Positions 48,552 through 58,302 are shown, numbered from the stretch's first letter. The stretch: DNA of 64,000 nucleotides from Methylococcales bacterium (GCA_026399075.1 JAPLRR010000077.1:111555-175554), one strand, 5' to 3'. A program made the numbers and translations. Notes: generated by a model from the letters alone, not told the origin.

Positions 48552-50083
48552 ATAGTATTTTTGTGGTGTTTTAAAATGGATGCCCTCAACAATTTGCGTT
48601 TTTGCCATAGTTGCATTGTAAAAAATAATCCGATATTGGCGCTAATCGTGAAGCCTACTACAAAGCTTAAGAATGCCGCCAAGGCAATTCTGCCTTGAAG
48701 ATCGATGACATCCATCACTATGGAAAAAAATGTCAGACATAAACCGGTAAGCAATAGCCGAGGTAGAAGATCTATAAACAACCACCGGAAATGCAAGCCG
48801 GGTGCCAAACGGTGGTGAACTATGCTCGGAAAAATAAAAAACGTGACCAAGCGTAAGGCAAACCACGCATAGGCTACACCCAGTGCACCATAATGGTTGG
48901 CAGCATAAATGAGTATAGGCAACTGGGCAATGGCATTTATGGTTGAATTGATAACATGCAGGCGCAGTTTGCCATAGGCATATTGTAGATAATATTGGAA
49001 TGCGGCTATTGCTAAAATGCCATTGCCTAAAATGAACCATTTTAACATCGGGCCACCCCATTCCGCAGCCGCGGCATCACCCGTCCATGCAAAAAGTACC
49101 TGATTGGCAAATAGGGCAATAGTCCCTGCAATCGGAAAAATCAGGGTAGCAACTAGCTGTGTGGCTTTGCGGTAAAGCCCCAGCATGGCGGTTTCATTGC
49201 CCTGCGACAACAACAAAGTTATGCGTGGCAATAAGGCTTGGCTGACGGGGTTGGTGAGTGTCAACAAACCATTGGCAATCACCCCGACCAAAGAATAATA
49301 GCCATATTCTTTGAGCGGCAGCAAATGTGAGAGTATTAATTTATCGGCTTGGGTGAGGAGTATCCATAAGCCTGAAGTGTAGGCAATGCTGCCAGTGAAC
49401 GGTAGCACTGCTTTTAAGGTCGGCCATGAAAAACCATAAGACTGAGGTTGGGCCTTAGGCAGTAGTTTATAAAATTTGACGCTCAGCACCGCCAGTTCAA
49501 CTAGGCTGACCGCCAGTTGAAATTCAAAAAAATGCGTAGCTTGCTGTGTCACCCAGCGTAGCAGGCCGTAGACCAAGACATAACGTAAGCTGGCAATAAC
49601 GATATTAGCTGCATTCAACCACACCATTTGTTCCATGCCCTGGATACCGCCCCGATAGAGCGAACCAAACCAGCGCAAGCCAATGATGATGCCCATTAGG
49701 GTAATGCAATAAGACACGTCCGCTTGTGGCAGGGTTTTCACCGTCAACCATTGGCTGGCTATCCACGGGGCAGCTAGGTTAATGCCAATCCCTATGCCTA
49801 GCGAAAGCACTGCAAAAACTACTTCTATGCTACGCAGCAATTGGCGCAACTTGCTCAAGTCATTGCCCACAAGTCCACGCTCATGGGCGCAATGCCGAGC
49901 TAAGGTAGGCGACAAACCCATGTCCAATAGTGCTAGCCACGCACCCATCACGGTAAAAAAACCTACTAAACCATAAGCCTCCCCACCCAAATAGGTGAGG
50001 TAAAAAGGCAGCATGAAGATACCAATTAGCGTGGTATAGCCTTGGCCGATGTAATTGGCGATAGTGTTTTTCTTTAAGCTCAA
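48548..50083 (-). CDS. Oligosaccharide flippase / polysaccharide biosynthesis protein (Wzx-like)
   Basis: MSLKKNTIANYIGQGYTTLIGIFMLPFYLTYLGGEAYGLVGFFTVMGAWLALLDMGLSPTLAR. Confidence 0.92.
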   Translation of the reverse strand: MSLKKNTIANYIGQGYTTLIGIFMLPFYLTYLGGEAYGLVGFFTVMGAWLALLDMGLSPTLARHCAHERGLVGNDLSKLRQLLRSIEVVFAVLSLGIGIGINLAAPWIASQWLTVKTLPQADVSYCITLMGIIIGLRWFGSLYRGGIQGMEQMVWLNAANIVIASLRYVLVYGLLRWVTQQATHFFEFQLAVSLVELAVLSVKFYKLLPKAQPQSYGFSWPTLKAVLPFTGSIAYTSGLWILLTQADKLILSHLLPLKEYGYYSLVGVIANGLLTLTNPVSQALLPRITLLLSQGNETAMLGLYRKATQLVATLIFPIAGTIALFANQVLFAWTGDAAAAEWGGPMLKWFILGNGILAIAAFQYYLQYAYGKLRLHVINSTINAIAQLPILIYAANHYGALGVAYAWFALRLVTFFIFPSIVHHRLAPGLHFRWLFIDLLPRLLLTGLCLTFFSIVMDVIDLQGRIALAAFLSFVVGFTISANIGLFFTMQLWQKRKLLRASILKHHKNTI

Positions 50084-50146
50084 GGTAGTTAGTTAAATGG
50101 TCTAGGATAGCAATTAGTTAGAATTAAGCAAACAAGTATAGAGTAC

Positions 50147-50232
50147 GAAGTTGGTAAGGCGACACAAGATTCCCTCTCCCTTTGGGAGAGGGTTAGGGTG
50201 AGGGGTATTTCAAATGTCGCTTTACCAGCTTC
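50147..50232. repeat. 86-bp nested inverted repeat (18-bp outer arms, 9-bp inner hairpin)
   Basis: gaagttggtaaggcgaca / tgtcgctttaccagcttc (16/18) around ccctctccc-ttt-gggagaggg. Confidence 0.6.
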
Positions 50233-50241
50233 GGCTCCTAT

Positions 50242-50332
50242 AGCAAGTAGCCACGATGCAGCAAAGCGTGAATCGAGTGCTTGTAGGCTTCGGCAACTGG
50301 GATTCCAAAGCGTTGCGTCGAGGCTACTTGCT
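50242..50332. repeat. REP-like element copy 1
   Basis: agcaagtagcc ... ggctacttgct perfect 11-bp ends; 'gatgcagcaaagcg' core; overlaps stop codon of the 50324-51172 CDS. Confidence 0.6.
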
Positions 50333-51172
50333 TTTAATCAACACAAACTCATTACAACCCGAACCACCTGCACAAGTCTTAAGTGTGTTTAGCCCAAACC
50401 CCCGCCCCTCAAAGAAATCGATGATTTCTTCCGGTTTGGCAACTTCAAAAGGATAGCCGCCTATCCAATCAACAATATCCCGCCAGGCGGACATCCCACG
50501 GGAGCCGCCGTAGTTGTTCCAAGACTTTAGCGGATTGCCATGTAAGGCATCACGGATAAAAGTCAGGCTCCATTGCCTTAGCAAGGAATAAACTTTAAGC
50601 GGAAAGCGCAGGGATGGATATTTGTTGTATAAGCGTTTAAGCATTGTCCAACGGCGGCTTGCTGCACCTTGGTCATTGTAGATGGCGATAAATAAAAGGC
50701 CGCCCCCTTTTACCTTGGGGGCAGCATTGCCTAATGCCTGCCACATTGCCCCGGTGTGATGCAAGACACCCCAGGAATAGACAATATCAAACGTACCGAG
50801 CTTAGCCAGATAATCAGCATCTAACACAGAGCCCGTTTCCACCACCCAATCCGGGTCATCGGGAAAATAACGTTGTTTAAGTTCCGCCGTACATGCATAA
50901 GATTGTGGGTCGTAGTCAAAAGAGTGCACCTTAGCACCCAGCCTTTTTGCCGCAAGGCTAAACAAACCGCTGCCTGAGCCTATATCCAGAAAGGTTTTTC
51001 CGCTTAGGTCCGTTAGGCCTAGCATTTCCTTCAGGGAGCGTTCGGCCTCAATTATCCGCTGGTCATCCAGCAACAAAAGGAATTGCGCCCAATTTTCACC
51101 AAATGTAAAGCGGTTGCCACTTGCCACTTCATCGGCATGTTGTTCTATTTCGCCCAAACTATGGCCCCTCAA
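50324..51172 (-). CDS. Class I SAM-dependent methyltransferase
   Basis: LSGKTFLDIGSGSGLFSLAAKRLGAKVHSFDYD; FDIVYSWGVLHHTGAMWQAL. Confidence 0.92.
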   Translation of the reverse strand: MRGHSLGEIEQHADEVASGNRFTFGENWAQFLLLLDDQRIIEAERSLKEMLGLTDLSGKTFLDIGSGSGLFSLAAKRLGAKVHSFDYDPQSYACTAELKQRYFPDDPDWVVETGSVLDADYLAKLGTFDIVYSWGVLHHTGAMWQALGNAAPKVKGGGLLFIAIYNDQGAASRRWTMLKRLYNKYPSLRFPLKVYSLLRQWSLTFIRDALHGNPLKSWNNYGGSRGMSAWRDIVDWIGGYPFEVAKPEEIIDFFEGRGFGLNTLKTCAGGSGCNEFVLIKSK

Positions 51173-51192
51173 AATAATTCATTGTAGTGTTA

Positions 51193-51282
51193 AACAAGAA
51201 GCCAGGATGCAGCAAAGCGAAATCGTTGGTTTTCACCCTGCGATAAGCCCAGTTCCACTGCTTTCCAGCAAGGCTACTTGTT
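51193..51282. repeat. REP-like element copy 2
   Basis: aacaagaagcc ... ggctacttgtt (10/11); 'ggatgcagcaaagcgaaatcg' core; overlaps stop codon of the 51274-52359 CDS. Confidence 0.6.
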
Positions 51283-52359
51283 AGTTTCAATTTGCCCTAT
51301 AGGATCAGGAAACGCAGTATGAATAGTGCTACTGGTTTCTTTCCATAATAAATCTAGCCGATTTGTTAGATGGTTATAAATTACCTGTCTATCAGCAAGG
51401 GCAAGATCCACTAGATCTAAGACTTTACTAGGTAAATCGGCATCCATGACATCTACATTGTATTTCCCCATCCCAATTAACTCCATTAACTCACGGTGTT
51501 TGTGATGATTTTCTAAAGATATGGTGGGGACACCAAATGATAGAGGGACTATTTGCCCATGCCCCCGCATAGCGATTACACAACTTGCGTACTGGTAATA
51601 ACCAAATGTTTTTTCTACTTTGTCGAATGCAAGATCAGAAAAAGGCCAAATACTTACATTATCCAAACCTTTGGCGACATCTTCTGAAATAGCGATATCA
51701 TCAAAAACATGAGGGGTAAAGACAACATGAAATTTCTTGGCAAGCTTTGCCGTCAGGACCCGCAGATTGTTTACAATGTCTTGATAATTATTCACACCAC
51801 CAAATCGGTGGGCTGGCTTATCGTTTGCCAGTTGAATGACAATATAATCAGTTGGAAGCTCAGCAGGCCTTTGGAAAGATTGGTTCCTACCTATCCAAAA
51901 ACCGGGGTCTGCAATAACTTTCGCGTCAATCGCTGTTTGATCATACAAACGTTCGTAGCTGCCGTCATTCCGAACTGAGAATAATCGGGCATGTTTTGCA
52001 GTTTCCCGAAGATGTGCAATCCCTCGTTCCGGTATGCCGTCCTCATCCTTAAAATAGTTATACCCAGCAGCATAAACGATAAATGGGATTTTTATTGTTT
52101 TTATTAGTTCTTTTTCTATTAACCAAAACCAACCTTGGGGCCAATGTGCCCCATGTATGATCCCACCACCACCGATTACCAACAAATCGTATTTTTGATT
52201 GATATTGTTGATGAAATACTCATCAAATACTTGGCCTTGTAGATTGACTTCTGCAATCAGATCAATCGGTATTAACTCCCTTAGTGCTTTTTTTAAGCCA
52301 TAACCAAGCGCATAATCGCCCAAGTTATGATTTAAACAATAAGCATGTAGTACTTTCAT
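51274..52359 (-). CDS. Polysaccharide pyruvyl transferase family protein
   Basis: NHNLGDYALGYGLKKAL; YDLLVIGGGGIIHG; VIAMRGHGQIVPLSFGVPTISLENHHKH. Confidence 0.88.
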   Translation of the reverse strand: MKVLHAYCLNHNLGDYALGYGLKKALRELIPIDLIAEVNLQGQVFDEYFINNINQKYDLLVIGGGGIIHGAHWPQGWFWLIEKELIKTIKIPFIVYAAGYNYFKDEDGIPERGIAHLRETAKHARLFSVRNDGSYERLYDQTAIDAKVIADPGFWIGRNQSFQRPAELPTDYIVIQLANDKPAHRFGGVNNYQDIVNNLRVLTAKLAKKFHVVFTPHVFDDIAISEDVAKGLDNVSIWPFSDLAFDKVEKTFGYYQYASCVIAMRGHGQIVPLSFGVPTISLENHHKHRELMELIGMGKYNVDVMDADLPSKVLDLVDLALADRQVIYNHLTNRLDLLWKETSSTIHTAFPDPIGQIETNK

Positions 52360-52367
52360 ATTTTCAC

Positions 52368-53657
52368 CTAAAAAATTTCGGATTGCTCGGTTAGCATTTC
52401 GATCATGCTACAATCAAATGTTGGTATATTGCAATTTATGGACACATCCATTCGCTCCGCAAAGCTGTCATCTACAAAGATTGCATCTTTACAGCCAATA
52501 TAGGCAGATTTTTTTTCTGCGGCACTTAAATGGATAAGGTTGTCAAACAGGTTGGTCAGGCGGAACTTTGATAAGGTCTGATGCAAATCGCCCCCATGCC
52601 TGGTTAGTAAAATAATTTGTTTTCCATCGTTTATACACTGGAAAACAAGTTTTATTGCAAGCGGATTGACTTTGTCATTGACAATCAACGTGTCATCAAG
52701 GTCGATGTACAGTGTGGAAAATTTTACAGAATGGTGATAGCGATTTCCAAGCGCTCGGTCAAGCTCCACAACTCCGGCATTTTGTTTTATATGGATTTCT
52801 AGGCGTTCCTCTTCAAAAATGCTCAATAGCGGGAAATTCACACCGGAAACCCGATGGGTAGCCATTGATCCCGCGATGCGGGGGGCAACTTCAAGCAGTG
52901 TTAACTCCCCATCTACAGCACGCTTTAGTTGGAAGAACCATGCCCCATGGAGCGCAAGTATGTGGTTAATTGTGCTTGCTATTTTCCAGGCTTCTGGCAA
53001 GTCTACCATTATCGTATTTACTGCAATACCATTACGCATTCGGCGGCGGGTGCGGGCACTGGCAAATAATACACCTTTATCACGGTCTGAAAAACAATCT
53101 ACGGTGTATTCTTCCCCGGGCAAATATTCACAGATGATCGGCTTAGGTATTGAATTAAGTGCGGCAAGTAAATGTGATGGTTCATCGACCCTAACAATAC
53201 CAAATGAACCTTGCCCACAATCTGGCTTAATTAAAACGGGGAAATCGTCAATTTCATCTGTTGAGCCATAGATTTTGGGGACACGGATGCTGCCTTGAAG
53301 TGCCTGATAGGTTGCGAGCTTAGAACGGGTAGTTTCACACGCATACAAAGGGGACGAAATCACCTTGGCAGGCAGCAGTTGTTCGGCTCTTTGGCTTAAG
53401 GCAACGATAATGTCGTCGTATGCTGGAAATATGTAGTCAATACTTAATGATTGGCAAAGATAAATGAGCTGGTCTAGCCAATCTGGTTCAATGATGCTAG
53501 GGATAATATGATATTCCTGAAAGACAAATTTAGCATGGTTAGAAATATCCTGCCCGGCACCAAATAACCTCACCTCTTTACAATACTTAAGGGCATGGAA
53601 AATCTCAAGCCCAATCTCAGTTCCAGCTGGAAAAATCAAGACATTGCGTTGTCTCAT
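52368..53657 (-). CDS. ATP-grasp domain protein fused to C-terminal HAD-like phosphatase domain
   Basis: ATP-grasp: FPVLIKPDCGQGSFGIVRVDEP...IICEYLPGEEYTVDCFSD; HAD: FSTLYIDLDDTLIVNDKVNP...AIFVDDSFAER. Confidence 0.87.
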   Translation of the reverse strand: MRQRNVLIFPAGTEIGLEIFHALKYCKEVRLFGAGQDISNHAKFVFQEYHIIPSIIEPDWLDQLIYLCQSLSIDYIFPAYDDIIVALSQRAEQLLPAKVISSPLYACETTRSKLATYQALQGSIRVPKIYGSTDEIDDFPVLIKPDCGQGSFGIVRVDEPSHLLAALNSIPKPIICEYLPGEEYTVDCFSDRDKGVLFASARTRRRMRNGIAVNTIMVDLPEAWKIASTINHILALHGAWFFQLKRAVDGELTLLEVAPRIAGSMATHRVSGVNFPLLSIFEEERLEIHIKQNAGVVELDRALGNRYHHSVKFSTLYIDLDDTLIVNDKVNPLAIKLVFQCINDGKQIILLTRHGGDLHQTLSKFRLTNLFDNLIHLSAAEKKSAYIGCKDAIFVDDSFAERMDVSINCNIPTFDCSMIEMLTEQSEIF

Positions 53658-53790
53658 ACTATGTATTCCTTTGCAATCGTTATAGTTTTATGAACCTGGG
53701 TTTGCCCTAAGCGCGCATTGCACAGCAATCCCCAATACATTAGAAACACCTGGGTCAGGTAGCATACCAAGTTAAGCGTCACAGATAGGC

Positions 53791-54954
53791 CTACATCAAG
53801 ACCCTAATAATAGAGGTCACTATATCAATCATAAATTCGTCAATCGTTGGTCCCGTCGGTAAAACTACAACCTGATCCGCGATTAGTTGGGTTTGTGGGA
53901 GCAATAGCCCTGCATGTGGGTAAAATTCACGGTAGGGCTTCATATTGTGGCAGCCCGGCCAAAAATATTTACGCGCCAGGACATTTTCGGCATGTAAGGT
54001 TTGAATGATTTGGTCGCGGCTAACTGGGCACTCCTCGCCCACTTCAATAACCACATATTGGAAATTGTTCTGTTCGTCTTCATCATACGGGAGCAAGGTG
54101 AGTCCCGGTAAACCCGATAAACCAGTGGCATAAGCGTGGTAATTGCGCCGGTTGGCGGCAATCACGCTGTCGATGGCATCCAGATTAACCAAGCCCATCG
54201 CCGCAGCAACTTCAATCATTTTGCCGTTAGTGCCAGGGTGGATGACATTATCCAAGCCGGCAAAGCCAAAGTTACGCATCAAGCGCATGGTTTCCGCGAG
54301 TTCGTCATCGTTGGTGACGACCGCCCCGCCTTCAAAGGTATTAAAAAACTTGGTGGCATGGAAGCTAAACACTTCACAGCGGCCAAAATTACCGATTTTT
54401 TGGCCGTGGTGTGAGCAACTAAACGCATGGGCGGCATCAAACATTACTTGTAGGCCGTGCTTATCGGCAATGGCTTGCAGATCTTCGACGGGCGCTGCAC
54501 GTCCCCAAAGATGCACACCAATAATGCCCGTGGTGCGTGGCGTAACCATGCGCTCTACGGCAACCGGGTCAAGGTTGTGCGTTAGCGGGTCTATATCGGC
54601 AAACACCGGGGTGATGCCTTGCCAGCTTAAGGCATGGGCGGTGGCAATAAAGGTATACGACGGCACTATCACTTCGCCTTGCAAACCTAAGGCGCGGATG
54701 GCAATCTCTAAGGCTACGGTGCCGTTACACATGGCCACGCAATGCTTGGCGCCCAAATAATTGGCAACCCGCTGTTCAAAAGCTTGTACCAACGGGCCGT
54801 TGTTGCTTAGCCAGCGGGACTCAAACATCGCATCGACGTAGCTGTTGAAAGCCTCACGGCTGCCGATGTTTGGGCGGCCTACATGCAGCACTTGGTCAAA
54901 AGCCGCTGGTGCGCCATTAATGGCAAGGTCTTGTTTGGATAAAATGGCTTTCAT
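53791..54954 (-). CDS. DegT/DnrJ/EryC1/StrS PLP-dependent aminotransferase
   Basis: GAKHCVAMCNGTVALEIAIRALGLQGEVIVPSYTFIATAHALSWQGITPVFADID; FSFHATKFFNTFEGGAVVTND. Confidence 0.95.
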   Translation of the reverse strand: MKAILSKQDLAINGAPAAFDQVLHVGRPNIGSREAFNSYVDAMFESRWLSNNGPLVQAFEQRVANYLGAKHCVAMCNGTVALEIAIRALGLQGEVIVPSYTFIATAHALSWQGITPVFADIDPLTHNLDPVAVERMVTPRTTGIIGVHLWGRAAPVEDLQAIADKHGLQVMFDAAHAFSCSHHGQKIGNFGRCEVFSFHATKFFNTFEGGAVVTNDDELAETMRLMRNFGFAGLDNVIHPGTNGKMIEVAAAMGLVNLDAIDSVIAANRRNYHAYATGLSGLPGLTLLPYDEDEQNNFQYVVIEVGEECPVSRDQIIQTLHAENVLARKYFWPGCHNMKPYREFYPHAGLLLPQTQLIADQVVVLPTGPTIDEFMIDIVTSIIRVLM

Positions 54955-55063
54955 TAATCGCTTATTTGGGGGTCTGGCTGGGTGGTTAGATAGGGTTAGC
55001 TAGTAGCCTCGATTCTGTTTTGGGGCATCGAGGCGACCTGCCCACTCGGCAAAGCTGGTTTTG

Positions 55064-55480
55064 CTAGCTCATCGCCATGGGTTGGCGTAAAAAATCGACA
55101 ATAAATTGATAGCCTTGCTGGTCTACTAGCGCTAAAACCAAGGCCATATCAACAGTCATGTACTCATGCAAAATACGGTTGCGTAGACCGATTGCGGCAT
55201 TCCATTGTTGTAGTTGTTCATTGCTGAGCATTTTTTTAGTGTGCAGTCTGGCAAAGGCATCATAAGCAGAAACAGGGACGGGTTCGTTTAATGCTTTCAG
55301 TAACTGTTTGGCTTTTCCTATGGCGTTTTCAACTAATACTTGCAAACCGTGTAGTGTACCATTTTGCTCTAGCTTACTGAGTGTTTGCCCATGCTTAAGT
55401 TTTTCTTTGGCCTCTTGTAGAACGGCGCTTTGTTCTTCGGCAATACGGCAACATTCTGCATAGTATAAATCAAGCCGCAT
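55064..55480 (-). CDS. HepT-like toxin (DUF86)
   Basis: RX4HXY motif in GLRNRILHEYMTVD; start trimmed to MRLDLYYAECC; overlaps MntA-like gene. Confidence 0.88.
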   Translation of the reverse strand: MRLDLYYAECCRIAEEQSAVLQEAKEKLKHGQTLSKLEQNGTLHGLQVLVENAIGKAKQLLKALNEPVPVSAYDAFARLHTKKMLSNEQLQQWNAAIGLRNRILHEYMTVDMALVLALVDQQGYQFIVDFLRQPMAMS

Positions 55481-55868
55481 AACATTGATCCCAGTAATAC
55501 TCTTCCAATTCGCGCCAAGTGCGCTGCAAAAAATAATGCCATGCCAGCGTATCATCCCCTTTAAGGACGATGCCTTCTTCTGCGGCCACTGCACGCATGG
55601 TAAGCCGTGCACTGCTTAAATCAATCAAGTCGATGTTTTGCTCGGTTACGTTGAGTAGCTGTGCCAAGTTTCTCCGTAAGGTTTCTGTTTGCCCTAACAC
55701 TGACATGATGTCTGCACTAGGCTGGCGATGCCAACGGATGGCAATATCCCAATCACTGTTTGCATGGGCTTTGCCACTGGCTTGGCTGCCCACCAAAACC
55801 GCAAGCTCTAATTCTGGAATTTGTGCTAGGCCGTGTTTTAAGGCGGTTAATTGATCGGTATTGTGCAT
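55470..55868 (-). CDS. MntA-like minimal nucleotidyltransferase antitoxin
   Basis: GSX10DXD motif in VGSQASGKAHANSDWDIAI. Confidence 0.9.
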   Translation of the reverse strand: MHNTDQLTALKHGLAQIPELELAVLVGSQASGKAHANSDWDIAIRWHRQPSADIMSVLGQTETLRRNLAQLLNVTEQNIDLIDLSSARLTMRAVAAEEGIVLKGDDTLAWHYFLQRTWRELEEYYWDQCYAA

Positions 55869-55904
55869 TATTTTGCGCTTAAAGTCGGGTGCGCATCGCG
55901 TACC

Positions 55905-56489
55905 CTACAACTCTTTATTATTCAGGAATTCCACCATATCATCGTTTTGTACCCGATGATATATGTCTTCTACTGATAAAGTTAAACCGATGGCTTCAAA
56001 AGTAACCTCATCGCCTAAAAAATAATGTTTGGGTATCCAGCCTTCGCTTTTTCTCATCACTTGGATATCGACAAAATCTTGTTCAATCAGGACATATTCC
56101 TTTAGGCTGGGGATGTTGATATAAGACATCAATTTAAGGGTTGTATCTTTCCTACGCGTGGATTTAGATAGAACTTCAACAATGATCGTCGGCGTTTCAG
56201 TAAAATAAGGCGTTGAATTATCAAACAGACAATCCACCATCACATCAGGATAAAAGAAATTTGAATTAATCTTTAGCTTCATGTCTGAACCAAAAGGTTC
56301 ACAAGGGTTGTTTTCCAAGTGATTGGCAAATTCTGATAAAACATTCACTGAGATTCTTTGATGATTGGCGCTGTTGCTAGCCATTGGGTAAACAACACCC
56401 TCTATTAGCTCATGTTTTACTTCACTAATGAGTTCCCCTTGCAAATAATCTTCTACACTGGTCAAACCAGTATTTTTTGGGGCTAACAT
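55905..56489 (-). CDS. Uma2 family endonuclease (DUF820)
   Basis: YLQGELISEVKHELIEGVVYPM; FYPDVMVDC...PTIIVEVLSKSTRRKDTTLKLMSYINIPSLKEYVLIEQ. Confidence 0.93.
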   Translation of the reverse strand: MLAPKNTGLTSVEDYLQGELISEVKHELIEGVVYPMASNSANHQRISVNVLSEFANHLENNPCEPFGSDMKLKINSNFFYPDVMVDCLFDNSTPYFTETPTIIVEVLSKSTRRKDTTLKLMSYINIPSLKEYVLIEQDFVDIQVMRKSEGWIPKHYFLGDEVTFEAIGLTLSVEDIYHRVQNDDMVEFLNNKEL

Positions 56490-56559
56490 CGTATTACTCC
56501 GGAATAGTTGGGGTATTTTACATTATAATTAAGGCTTGCCAATCAAACATACCCACTTC

Positions 56560-58302
56560 ATGCGCAATCCCAAGCGGCCTTTAGTCCTACGCATCAACCG
56601 ATGGTATTTATTGCTGTTGTTGGTTTTGGCCGTGCCTGGCGTTTTTGCTGAAGCCATTGTTTCAGGCGTGGACGGTAATGTTAAAGATAATGTCATGGTG
56701 ATGATGGCCTTGGACAATGAAACTTGCGCCACCCCAGAATGGAAAATACGCGGTTTGTACGATCAGGCCGATCTGGAAATTGATGAGGCTTTGCGGGCTT
56801 TGGGCTATTACCACGGCGTAGTAAAAAAATCCTTGGTTTTTGACAAGTCCTGCTGGCACGCCAAAATCCAAATCGACAAGGGCCCGCAAGTGCATATCCA
56901 CGACATCAGCATTACCTTTGACGGTATTGCCCAAAGCGATGCGGCCTTCCAAAAATTACACAAAAAATTGCTAAAAGCGACAGGCGATCCGCTAGACCAT
57001 AGCCAATACGAGAAAATGAAAGCCCGGATTGAGTCATTCGCGCAAGAACGGGGCTATTTGAAAGGCACGTTTACCGAAAAAAAACTCATTATCGATAAAA
57101 AGCTGAACCAAGCACACATCAAACTGGCATTTGCCGCTGGTAAGCGCATGGTTTTTGGTAAGGTGGTCATTGAACAAGACATCTTGGACGCGGATTTTGT
57201 AGAAAAATATATTTCGATAAATAGCGGTGATTTTTATACCAGCGAACAGTTGGCAAAAACCCATAACGACCTGTCAAAAAGCGGCTATTTTGATATGGTC
57301 GATATTCATCCTGAAGCCGAAACAGATGACCACACCGTGCCAGTCACGATTAAGCTGCATCCCAGAAAAAAACACCATTACGCGCTAGGTGTGGGTTATG
57401 ACACCGACATCGGGCCTTTGCTCAGCGGCGCTTACGAAAATCGGCGCTTGAATCGCCGTGGCCATTTTTTGACCTCAGAACTGGACCTTTCACCCATACT
57501 GTCTACCGCCGATATTGAATACAACATACCGTTAAAAAATCCGATCAGCGATTTTTTTAGCTTTGGCGCCGGCCTCAAACGGGAAGACACTGATAGTTTT
57601 AATACCCTGTCAGCAAAACTGTCCACACGCCTTAAACATGCCCTAGACAGTGGCTGGAAACAAACCCTGTTTTTGGATTTGGATTATGAAGATTTTACGA
57701 TCGGTTCGGTGACAACCCAGACGCTGTTGCTGGTGCCGGGGGGTAGTTGGTATAAATCGGTCTCCAATAAGCCCATGCGCCCGACTAAAGGTTATCGGGC
57801 AAAGATAGATGTTAGCGGCAGTTATAAAAACCCCATATCCGATGTCAGCTTTTTGCAAGGCGCTTTTTCAGGGACGTGGATGTACCCTTTGCCGTGGCGC
57901 AGTAAATTTATAGGTCGTACTGAATTGGGCGCCACTTTAGTGGATGATTTCGACCGGTTGCCCACGTCCTACCGTTTTTATGCCGGGGGTATCAACAGCA
58001 TCCGGGGCTATGCCTATAAAGAATTGGGGCCAAAAGATGATCAGGGTAATGTGATAGGCGGCAAGTTTTTGACAGTGTTGAGTTTTGAATATGAAAAAGC
58101 CGTGTATGGTGATTGGGGCGTTTCTGTCTTTTTGGATACAGGCGATGCGTTTAACCCCGATGACATCAAACTGAAATCTGGTGCGGGTTTGGGGGTGCGC
58201 TGGTATTCGCCATTTGGCCCGGTGCGGGTTGATTTTGCGGTACCGTTGAATGACTCAGATTCATCGTTCCAGATACATTTTGCCGCAGGCGCAAGAATAT
58301 GA
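56560..58302 (+). CDS. tamA: Autotransporter assembly complex protein TamA (Omp85 family)
   Basis: POTRA repeats then RFYAGGINSIRGYAYKELGPKDDQGNVIGGKFLTVLSFEYEKAVYGDWGVSVFLDTGDAFN, TamA-type barrel; start trimmed to MRNPKRP. Confidence 0.94.
   Translation: MRNPKRPLVLRINRWYLLLLLVLAVPGVFAEAIVSGVDGNVKDNVMVMMALDNETCATPEWKIRGLYDQADLEIDEALRALGYYHGVVKKSLVFDKSCWHAKIQIDKGPQVHIHDISITFDGIAQSDAAFQKLHKKLLKATGDPLDHSQYEKMKARIESFAQERGYLKGTFTEKKLIIDKKLNQAHIKLAFAAGKRMVFGKVVIEQDILDADFVEKYISINSGDFYTSEQLAKTHNDLSKSGYFDMVDIHPEAETDDHTVPVTIKLHPRKKHHYALGVGYDTDIGPLLSGAYENRRLNRRGHFLTSELDLSPILSTADIEYNIPLKNPISDFFSFGAGLKREDTDSFNTLSAKLSTRLKHALDSGWKQTLFLDLDYEDFTIGSVTTQTLLLVPGGSWYKSVSNKPMRPTKGYRAKIDVSGSYKNPISDVSFLQGAFSGTWMYPLPWRSKFIGRTELGATLVDDFDRLPTSYRFYAGGINSIRGYAYKELGPKDDQGNVIGGKFLTVLSFEYEKAVYGDWGVSVFLDTGDAFNPDDIKLKSGAGLGVRWYSPFGPVRVDFAVPLNDSDSSFQIHFAAGARI

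Noticed and set aside
55885-55908. gggtgcgcatcgcgtaccc repeat treated as a regulatory operator
   Set aside because: Resembles common dispersed intergenic hairpins; no evidence of regulator binding.
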